Assembly: GCA_028710055.1 (NCBI GenBank)
Contig: JAQUSX010000055.1
Span: 1 to 5,921, forward strand
Source of the DNA: Clostridia bacterium
GTDB taxonomy: Bacteria > Bacillota > Clostridia > Christensenellales > CAG-314
DNA: 5,921 bases
Reading direction: 5' to 3'
Below the pieces are notes generated by a model. That model made no database searches, was not told the DNA's origin, and was given only the letters and a program-made list of their open reading frames with translations. A program made the translations under genes and the position numbers. Below, one piece after another: positions 1 to 4,739 of this stretch (position 1 is its first letter; the number at the start of each line of letters is the position of its first letter).

Positions 1-40
1 CCTATTTTATTTTAGACAAAATTTTTACGGAGGTTTTTAT

Positions 41-2488
41 ATGAAAATACTTATTGTTGGAGGAGTGGCAGGCGGAGCTACCGCCGCGGCTAGACTTAGA
101 CGGCTTTTTGAAGACGCTCAAATAGTAATGTTTGAGAAAGACGAGTACATTTCTTACGCAAACTGCGGTTTGCCTTATTATATCGGAGACGTTATTAAAG
201 ACAAACAAAAATTACAAGTGCAGACGGTTGCAGGTTTTAGCAAGCGTTTTAACGTTGACGTTCGCACAAAAAACGAAGTCACCGCCGTTGACCGCAAAAA
301 CAACGAGGTTACCGTCAAGGATCTCAATACAGGCAAAGTTTACAAAGAAAGCTACGACAAACTTATTTTGTCGTGCGGCGCAAAACCCGTAAAACCGAAT
401 ATTGCGGGACTAAGCGAAAGCGACAACGTTTTTGTTTTAAGGAATATTCCCGACACATACAAAATCAAAGATTATATTGTTAATAAAGGCGTGAAAAAAG
501 CTGTCGTCATCGGCGGCGGCTTTATCGGCGTTGAAATGGCGGAAAACCTTAAAGAAAGCGGAATTGACGTCACTATTGTGGAAAAACTGCCTCAAGTATT
601 AAGACAACTGGATTACGAAATGGCGCAATTAGTGCATCAAGAGCTTTCCGTAAACGGCGTCGGACTTATCTTGGGCGACGGGATATCCGCGTTTGCCGAT
701 AAAGGCAAAACGGTAGTAACGGAAAACGGTAATAAAATCGCCACCGATATGACAGTATTAGCTATAGGCGTAACGCCCGAAAACACGTTGGCGAAAGGTG
801 CGGGCATAAAACTCGGCGCGCGCGGACATGTCGAAGTAACGGATAATTTTAACGTATACGACGAAACTGGCAGCGTAGACGATAATGTTTTCGCTATCGG
901 CGATATGATAGAAGTAACGAACGCGTTGGACGGAAGCGAATACGCTGTGCCTCTTGCGTGGGGCGCAAACCGTCAAGGCAGAATAGTGGCTGACTACATC
1001 AGCGGCAAGAAAATAAAGAAAAGCACTATCGCGGGCGCAAGCGTATTAAAAGTATTCGACTTGATAGTAGCTTCAACTGGCGCAAACGAAACGACGCTAA
1101 AACAAAAGAATATCGGCTTTACAGCAATACACGCGCACAGAGCAAACCACGCGGGATATTACCCCAATTCTAGCAATATCGCTTTAAAGATGCTTTACGA
1201 CGAGAAAACGGGTAAAATTTTCGGCGCGCAGGCAGTCGGACGCGAAGGCACGGAAAAACGTATAGACGTTCTTTCTACCGTTATGCGTTTAAACGGCACC
1301 GCTTATGACCTGAGCGATTTAGAGCTTTGCTACGCTCCGCCGTTCTCGTCCGCAAAAGACCCCGTCAATATTCTCGGTTATATAGCCGAAGACATTGCGG
1401 ACGGAGTTTATAAAACAATTCATCACGACCAAATAGACGAAATAGTAAGTAAAGGCGGATTGCTGTTAGACGTAAGAACACCGTTGGAATATGATAACGG
1501 ACACATCGAAGGCAGCGTTAACCTTGAGCTTGACCAACTGCGGAACAATATCGACAAACTGCCGAAATCAAAAGAAGCTCCGCTATATGTTACTTGTCAA
1601 GTCGGACAAAGAGCTTATTACGGTATAAGAGTACTTCGCGGGTTAGGCTACAATAATATTTACAATCTCACGGGCGGATACGCTACCTATAAAGCGTATA
1701 AATACAAACCGACGGTGACGGTTATCGAAAACAAAGACGGAGGAGATACTCAGATGGTTAATAATATAAAAGAAATCGACGTTACGGGATTACAATGTCC
1801 CGGTCCGCTGATGGCAACATATAAGGCTTTGAACGAAACGGCGGTAGGAGATACGTTAAAAGTTATAGCTACCGACAGCGGTTTTGGCGCGGATATCGAA
1901 AACTGGTGCAAAACTAACGGACACACGCTTTTAGAAATGAAAGCGGAAAAAGGAAAATATATCGCTACCGTGCAAAAAGGCGGCAAAGAAAAAAATAATG
2001 TATCAGGAAACTGCGACCAAAAGAATGCCTCGATAGTAGTATTCAGCGGAAACCTTGATAAAGTACTGGCGTCTATGATTATCGCTCAGGGCGCAGCGGC
2101 GCAAGGCAAAGACGTGACGATGTTCTTCACTTTCTGGGGACTAAACGCTCTGCGTAAAGATAACAAAGTCAAGGTGAAAAAGAACGCCATTGAAAAAATG
2201 TTTGGAGCAATGATGCCCAGAGGCGCGAACAGACTACCACTTTCAAATATGAATATGGCGGGTATGGGCAGCAAAATGATAAAAGGCATTATGAAGAAAA
2301 AACACGTCGACAGTTTGCCCGAAATGATAGTAAAAGCGCAAGCCGCGGGCGTGAAAATGATTGCCTGCACGATGAGTATGGACCTTATGGGTATCAAAAA
2401 AGAAGAACTTATTGAAGGCATTGGATACGCGGGAGTGGCGACCTATATCAGTCATAACGAAAACGTCGGCACCACCTTGTTTATTTAA
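41..2488 (+). CDS. Four-module CoA-disulfide/persulfide reductase (FAD oxidoreductase-rhodanese-TusA-DsrE)
   Basis: Cytosolic flavoenzyme of 815 residues, predicted to use NAD(P)H to reduce CoA disulfide, CoA persulfide or polysulfide and to pass sulfane sulfur between its own modules. Visible in order: an N-terminal FAD-binding GGVAGG motif (residues 7-12); the CoADR-type active cysteine C42 in YANCGLPYY; a second dinucleotide fold with GGGFIG (158-163); FAD-contacting FAIGDM (284-289); a dimerisation domain (about 330-440) with HAGYYP and YAPPFSSAKDP. A rhodanese domain follows (about 458-553; catalytic C519 in CQVGQRA), then TusA (576-645; C586 in CPGPL), then a DsrE-like domain (662-815; Met-rich middle, C776 in ACTMSMD). 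All key cysteines are intact. The start has GGAGG 7 bases upstream. It is followed by its own terminator, then by a Crp-type regulator and a thioredoxin, supporting a redox/sulfur role. An in-frame internal start at 1754 could also yield TusA-DsrE alone. Family is certain; the exact substrate is inference. Confidence 0.95.
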   Translation: MKILIVGGVAGGATAAARLRRLFEDAQIVMFEKDEYISYANCGLPYYIGDVIKDKQKLQVQTVAGFSKRFNVDVRTKNEVTAVDRKNNEVTVKDLNTGKVYKESYDKLILSCGAKPVKPNIAGLSESDNVFVLRNIPDTYKIKDYIVNKGVKKAVVIGGGFIGVEMAENLKESGIDVTIVEKLPQVLRQLDYEMAQLVHQELSVNGVGLILGDGISAFADKGKTVVTENGNKIATDMTVLAIGVTPENTLAKGAGIKLGARGHVEVTDNFNVYDETGSVDDNVFAIGDMIEVTNALDGSEYAVPLAWGANRQGRIVADYISGKKIKKSTIAGASVLKVFDLIVASTGANETTLKQKNIGFTAIHAHRANHAGYYPNSSNIALKMLYDEKTGKIFGAQAVGREGTEKRIDVLSTVMRLNGTAYDLSDLELCYAPPFSSAKDPVNILGYIAEDIADGVYKTIHHDQIDEIVSKGGLLLDVRTPLEYDNGHIEGSVNLELDQLRNNIDKLPKSKEAPLYVTCQVGQRAYYGIRVLRGLGYNNIYNLTGGYATYKAYKYKPTVTVIENKDGGDTQMVNNIKEIDVTGLQCPGPLMATYKALNETAVGDTLKVIATDSGFGADIENWCKTNGHTLLEMKAEKGKYIATVQKGGKEKNNVSGNCDQKNASIVVFSGNLDKVLASMIIAQGAAAQGKDVTMFFTFWGLNALRKDNKVKVKKNAIEKMFGAMMPRGANRLPLSNMNMAGMGSKMIKGIMKKKHVDSLPEMIVKAQAAGVKMIACTMSMDLMGIKKEELIEGIGYAGVATYISHNENVGTTLFI
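1739..1756 (+). promoter_or_regulatory. Internal ribosome binding site and in-frame ATG at the TusA boundary
   Basis: GGAGGAG at 1739-1745 lies 8 bases before ATG 1754-1756, in frame with the 815-residue reading frame (Met572). The site encodes the linker residues between rhodanese and TusA, and the ATG opens the TusA domain four residues before its first strand. Initiation here would give a free 244-residue TusA-DsrE protein ending at 2488. The sequence matches the strongest gene starts in this window. It could equally be a relic of two genes that fused, or a chance effect of Gly-Gly-Asp codons. Confidence 0.5.
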
Positions 2489-2503
2489 TATTTTACTGAA
2501 GAG

Positions 2504-2534
2504 AAAAAAACAGCGTGAAAACGCTGTTTTTTTT
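2504..2534 (+). terminator. Intrinsic terminator after the flavoenzyme gene
   Basis: CAGCGT (2511-2516), a GAAA tetraloop (2517-2520) and ACGCTG (2521-2526) form a perfect stem. It is extended by seven A on the left pairing with the T-run on the right (eight T, 2527-2534). It begins 16 bases after the stop codon. The A-tract on the left means it may also work on the minus strand, though no minus-strand gene ends here. Confidence 0.93.
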
Positions 2535-2599
2535 ATCTCGTTTTTTAGGTATTTATCTTTTATAAATTATTGAGTTATTTATCGTTATTTAAAATAAAA

Positions 2600-2627
2600 T
2601 TGACGGTTAAGCGAAAAATGTTATAAT
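2600..2627 (+). promoter_or_regulatory. Sigma-A-type promoter of the Crp/Fnr gene
   Basis: TTGACG (-35, 2600-2605), a 16-base spacer, then TATAAT (-10, 2622-2627). A TG at 2619-2620 makes an extended -10. Transcription should begin near 2633-2635, giving a leader of about 22 bases that includes AGGAGA at 2641-2646. With the terminator upstream, this shows that the regulator is its own transcription unit. I see no convincing Crp/Fnr-type palindrome overlapping it. Confidence 0.8.
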
Positions 2628-2656
2628 AAAGACAAGGCAAAGGAGAGAATTTTTTT

Positions 2657-3331
2657 ATGAATACAAATCACAAAGAAATTTTAAAAAACGTTGAATTTTA
2701 CAAATATCTTTCACCCGATGAAGAAAAGATTATCGAACAGGGCATAAGAATGAGAGACTACGCCAAAGGGGAGCAGATTCACGACAGCTCCGCTGGCGGT
2801 TGTTCGGGAGTGTTGATTGTTGTCAGCGGCAAAATCCGCGCGTACATATTATCGGAAGAAGGCAGAGAAGTGACGCTTTATTATCTTGAAAGCGGAGATA
2901 CGTGTATTCTTACCGCTTCCTGCGTTATGTCTTGTCTGGCGTTCGAAGTGCATATAGAAGCCGAAGAAAATACGTCCGTTATACAGATAATTTCTTCGGC
3001 ATTCGCGCAAGTATTGGAAAATAACGTAAGAGTGGAAAATTTTGCCTTAAAGCTTGCCGTAGACCGTTTTTCCGACGTAATGTGGGCTTTGCAGCAAATA
3101 TTGTTTTTTAGTATGGACAAAAGGCTTGCAATGTACATCTATAACGAGATTTCAAAAACAAAATCAAACGAACTCATCGTTACGCATGAACAAATAGCGA
3201 AAAGCCTGGGTTCCGCCAGAGAGGTGGTGACCAGGCTTTTGCAGCAATTTCACAAACAAGGAATCGTGGAATTGTCGAGAGGGAAGATAACCGTGCTGGA
3301 TATCCAAAAGATATCCGATTTGTGCGATTAG
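2657..3331 (+). CDS. Crp/Fnr-family transcriptional regulator, cysteine-rich sensor domain
   Basis: DNA-binding regulator of 224 residues, the normal length for the family. The N-terminal beta-roll (about 15-115) shows the glycine turns VVSGKI and YYLESGD. Where cAMP-binding members carry the phosphate-binding GE...RS stretch, this one has C83, C89 and C93 in a CILTASCVMSC segment, with a further C49 upstream. cAMP binding is therefore unlikely, and thiol oxidation, persulfidation or metal/Fe-S binding is possible (inference). A long dimerisation helix (about 117-150) leads to the winged helix-turn-helix (176-215), with recognition-helix residues SAREVVTRLL. AGGAGA lies 10 bases before ATG, and a clear promoter is upstream. 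The stop overlaps the stop of convergent trxA by 4 bases. Its position between a sulfur-handling flavoenzyme and a thioredoxin makes these likely targets, but no operator is visible to prove it. Confidence 0.92.
   Translation: MNTNHKEILKNVEFYKYLSPDEEKIIEQGIRMRDYAKGEQIHDSSAGGCSGVLIVVSGKIRAYILSEEGREVTLYYLESGDTCILTASCVMSCLAFEVHIEAEENTSVIQIISSAFAQVLENNVRVENFALKLAVDRFSDVMWALQQILFFSMDKRLAMYIYNEISKTKSNELIVTHEQIAKSLGSAREVVTRLLQQFHKQGIVELSRGKITVLDIQKISDLCD
3200..3240 (-). terminator. Hairpin inside crp coding sequence, candidate trxA terminator
   Basis: AAAAGCCTGG (3200-3209) and CCAGGCTTTT (3231-3240) are a perfect 10-base inverted repeat. Inside it, CCGCC (3213-3217) pairs with GGTGG (3223-3227, one G-T wobble) around an AGAGA loop. 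Read on the minus strand it lies 87 bases past the trxA stop and ends in TTTT. It could equally form in crp mRNA, where ribosomes would suppress it. The T-run is short, so termination efficiency is uncertain. The same bases encode the HTH of the regulator. Confidence 0.5.
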
Positions 3332-3636
3332 TCCAGCATTTCAAGTAATTTTTGTTTTGGAACAAGTCCTACCGATTTGCGGTAAAGTTTGCCGCTTTTT
3401 ACTACCACAACGGTGGGTATGCTCATAACGTCAAAGTTTGCAGCGAGCTGTCTTTCGTTATCAACGTTAACCTTGCAAATTTTCACGTCTTCCCGTTCCT
3501 CAGCTATTTTTTCTACGATTGGGGCGAGCATTTTGCACGGTCCGCACCAGTCTGCGTAAAAATCTATCAAAACGGGTTTTTCGCTTTGCATTACTTCTTT
3601 ATCAAAATTTTCGTTTGTAATTACTACGGGTTTCAT
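3328..3636 (-). CDS. trxA: Thioredoxin
   Basis: Cytosolic dithiol-disulfide oxidoreductase of 102 residues, normal length for bacterial thioredoxin. The WCGPC active site is at residues 30-34 (C31, C34), the buried acid D25 precedes it in IDFYADW, and the cis-proline is P74 in SIPT. A third cysteine, C54, sits in the central strand (KICKVNVD). The start has AGGAGA 8 bases upstream (minus strand, 3650-3645). It is transcribed toward crp and overlaps its stop codon, so no room exists for a terminator between them. It probably reduces disulfides and persulfides formed by neighbouring enzymes, and a partner thioredoxin reductase is not in the window. I found no convincing minus-strand -35/-10 pair, although an AT-rich palindrome lies 36-48 bases upstream. 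Confidence 0.97.
   Translation of the reverse strand: MKPVVITNENFDKEVMQSEKPVLIDFYADWCGPCKMLAPIVEKIAEEREDVKICKVNVDNERQLAANFDVMSIPTVVVVKSGKLYRKSVGLVPKQKLLEMLD
3379..3400 (+). terminator. Hairpin with T-run inside trxA, candidate crp terminator
   Basis: GCGGTAA (3379-3385) pairs with TTGCCGC (3389-3395) through one G-T wobble around a three-base loop, and TTTTT (3396-3400) follows directly. It lies 47 bases past the crp stop, on the correct strand for ending crp transcription. It is wholly within the antisense of the trxA coding sequence (codons for Lys-Ser-Gly-Lys through Tyr-Arg). The stem is short (four G-C pairs), so this is a candidate only. Confidence 0.45.
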
Positions 3637-3671
3637 ATGTTTTTTCTCCTTTTTTCTTTTTCTTTATTTTA

Positions 3672-3684
3672 GCTAATTATTAGC
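3672..3684. repeat. Perfect AT-rich palindrome upstream of trxA
   Basis: GCTAAT, a central T, then ATTAGC: 6-base arms with no mismatch. It sits 36-48 bases before the trxA start codon, where promoter or operator elements would be expected. CTAAT/ATTAG recurs at 3753, 3766 and 3804 in the same spacer. A role as a protein-binding site is inference. Confidence 0.4.
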
Positions 3685-3764
3685 CTTTTTATCAGTAACT
3701 TTGTTACATAATTCTTTTCGACTGTATTTTTCATCTTTCGCTAAAAAGTTACCTAATTAATCAG

Positions 3765-3809
3765 TATTAGTATATATATTTTTTTAATATTGACACTTTT
3801 GTACTAATA
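3765..3809. repeat. 8-base inverted repeat flanking the -35 box of the DUF898-like gene
   Basis: TATTAGTA (3765-3772) and TACTAATA (3802-3809) are perfect reverse complements, with 29 bases between them. The TTGACA box (3790-3795) lies in the interval and the right arm falls in the promoter spacer. This placement would suit a repressor binding two sites, but in such AT-rich DNA an 8-base match can arise by chance. Confidence 0.35.
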
Positions 3810-3818
3810 ACCTATTAT
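3790..3818 (+). promoter_or_regulatory. Promoter of the DUF898-like gene, almost touching the RBS
   Basis: A consensus TTGACA (3790-3795), 17 bases, then TATTAT (3813-3818). An overlapping perfect TATAAT (3816-3821) would need a 20-base spacer, so is less likely. The predicted start of transcription (about 3825) falls inside the ribosome binding site GGAGG (3822-3826), leaving only about 11 bases of leader. The boxes are strong, but this spacing is odd. Confidence 0.6.
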
Positions 3819-3835
3819 AATGGAGGTAACACAAA

Positions 3836-4147
3836 ATGAAATCTGATTTTGACGGCGGACTATTGCAACTTATCGGCTGGCAGCTACTGGGCGCGTTGCT
3901 CACTACGGTGACGCTAGGTATTTGCTATCCGTGGGCAATGTGTATGGTATACGCGTGGGAGGCAAAACACACGGTTATTGACGGACACAGACTTGATTTC
4001 GACGGAAAGGGCGGAGCTTTGTTTGGTCAATGGATTAAATGGTTTTTGCTGACTTTAATAACGTTGGGTATTTACGGACTTTGGGTTCCGATAAAACTCA
4101 TTAAATGGAGAACGCAGCATACGCATCAGTTAAAGGGAGGAAAGTAA
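3836..4147 (+). CDS. Small DUF898/YjgN-like membrane protein with two 50-residue repeats
   Basis: Membrane protein of 103 residues resembling the DUF898 (YjgN) family, whose function is unknown to me. It is far shorter than full YjgN proteins of several hundred residues. The chain is an exact duplication with a 50-residue period: DFDG at 4-7 and 54-57; TLGI at 26-29 and 76-79; W33/W83; W41/W91; HT at 45-46 and 95-96. Each unit has one hydrophobic stretch (about 11-40 and 61-90) and then a basic/aromatic segment. The start is preceded by GGAGG with a 9-base gap. The downstream membrane-protein gene begins 6 bases after the stop, so the two are probably co-transcribed. The fold assignment rests on recognising the repeated TLGI...W...W...HT pattern; no catalytic residues are apparent. 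Confidence 0.85.
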   Translation: MKSDFDGGLLQLIGWQLLGALLTTVTLGICYPWAMCMVYAWEAKHTVIDGHRLDFDGKGGALFGQWIKWFLLTLITLGIYGLWVPIKLIKWRTQHTHQLKGGK

Positions 4148-4153
4148 AATAAT

Positions 4154-4540
4154 ATGAACGAAAGAAAATTGAGTTACAAACAGTTTTTGATACCGTTAGT
4201 ATCGGTTGTTTTTACTTTTGGCATAAGTTTTGTTTTGGCGTTTATGTCGGAGTATCCATTAATAAAAAATTATACGCTTTTTCAATGTTTGGTATGGAGC
4301 GCGATAATAACGGCGGCGTACACGTTAAGCTGGCTATTGTTTAGAATAGGCAAGAAAAAAATACCTTATCTGGATACGTTTACTTGGTTATTGTCCGCTT
4401 TTTTATGCGTATTGCTCGTTATGAAAATGACCGATTCGTTTGAAGTCGCGTTAATAGCGGTATATTTTTTATTAGCTCAAATAATAGTATACATAATCAA
4501 AAACATAAAAGAAAATATTTTCATTAAGAAAAAACAATAG
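4154..4540 (+). CDS. Hypothetical four-helix membrane protein
   Basis: I do not recognise this 128-residue protein. It has a short basic N-terminus (MNERKLSYK) and four hydrophobic segments at about residues 11-32, 42-63, 75-91 and 97-115. Basic patches lie at 64-70 (RIGKKKI) and at the C-terminus (KNIKENIFIKKKQ), predicting both ends in the cytoplasm. No signal peptide, catalytic motif or conserved metal-binding residues are evident. The ATG follows the DUF898-like stop by 6 bases, and an in-frame stop just upstream (that same TAA) makes it the earliest possible ATG. The Shine-Dalgarno GGGAGG (4135-4140) lies within the end of the upstream gene, 13 bases away and slightly far, which suggests translational coupling. 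A bidirectional terminator follows. It may act with the DUF898-like protein, but that is only context. Confidence 0.75.
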   Translation: MNERKLSYKQFLIPLVSVVFTFGISFVLAFMSEYPLIKNYTLFQCLVWSAIITAAYTLSWLLFRIGKKKIPYLDTFTWLLSAFLCVLLVMKMTDSFEVALIAVYFLLAQIIVYIIKNIKENIFIKKKQ

Positions 4541-4606
4541 CATTATTTGTGTGGAAAAAAGTAATGATTTTGTTTAATTAAGTTTTTAAAATAAGATTTT
4601 TTTAAC

Positions 4607-4638
4607 AAAAAAAGAGAGTAAGTAAAACTCTCTTTTTT
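4607..4638. terminator. Symmetric bidirectional terminator
   Basis: GAGAGT (4614-4619) and ACTCTC (4627-4632) pair around a 7-base loop. They are flanked by seven A on the left (4607-4613) and six T on the right (4633-4638). Read on plus it ends the two small membrane-protein genes. Read on minus it is preceded by A6 and followed by T7, and would end the convergent aldolase-GtrA gene, whose stop is about 100 bases away. Confidence 0.9.
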
Positions 4639-4679
4639 GTTTTTAGGTTTTTTGTTGTTATCGCGGGAAACGTCTAGTA

Positions 4680-4719
4680 TAAAGCGGATAAACGAAAAAT
4701 AATATTACTGTTCGCTTTA
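4680..4719. repeat. Inverted repeat downstream of the aldolase-GtrA gene
   Basis: TAAAGCG (4680-4686) and CGCTTTA (4713-4719) are perfect 7-base arms. Wobble and A-T pairs extend them to an 11-base stem around an 18-base loop. It lies 20 bases past the stop of the minus-strand aldolase-GtrA gene and has no T-run on either side. It may be a 3'-end stabilising hairpin ahead of the true terminator, rather than a terminator itself. Confidence 0.4.
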
Positions 4720-4739
4720 ATGCTATATTTAAGGTCATT

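Noticed and set aside
1..40. Promoter of the flavoenzyme gene
   Set aside because: Only 40 bases are visible upstream; they hold the ribosome binding site (ACGGAGG, 27-33) but no clear -35/-10 pair, so the promoter is probably outside the window.
2086..2421. Open minus-strand frame of 111 codons opposite the DsrE-like domain
   Set aside because: It is a mirror of strongly conserved coding sequence on plus, has no ribosome binding site, and its product is a low-complexity hydrophobic chain with no recognisable domain.
2609..2620. A 12-base stretch in the crp promoter spacer matching 10 of 12 bases to 3732-3743 on the minus strand upstream of trxA, as a shared operator
   Set aside because: By a rough count, matches this good are expected a few times between two AT-rich spacers on both strands, and the trxA copy has no convincing promoter around it.
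3352..3672. Open plus-strand frame of 106 codons opposite trxA
   Set aside because: It runs antisense to a clear thioredoxin, its product is Phe/Tyr-rich nonsense, and no start site signal supports it.
3666..3694. Minus-strand promoter for trxA using TAAAAT as -10 (3671-3666)
   Set aside because: The sequence 17 bases upstream (TGATAA) is a poor -35 and the better TTACTG gives a 21-base spacer, so I did not call it.
3816..3821. Perfect TATAAT as the -10 of the DUF898-like gene
   Set aside because: The spacing to TTGACA is 20 bases, too long; the overlapping TATTAT gives the preferred 17.
4652..4683. Plus-strand promoter TTGTTG...TATAAA reading into the aldolase-GtrA gene antisense
   Set aside because: The 20-base spacer and weak -35 make it unconvincing, and no plus-strand gene follows.
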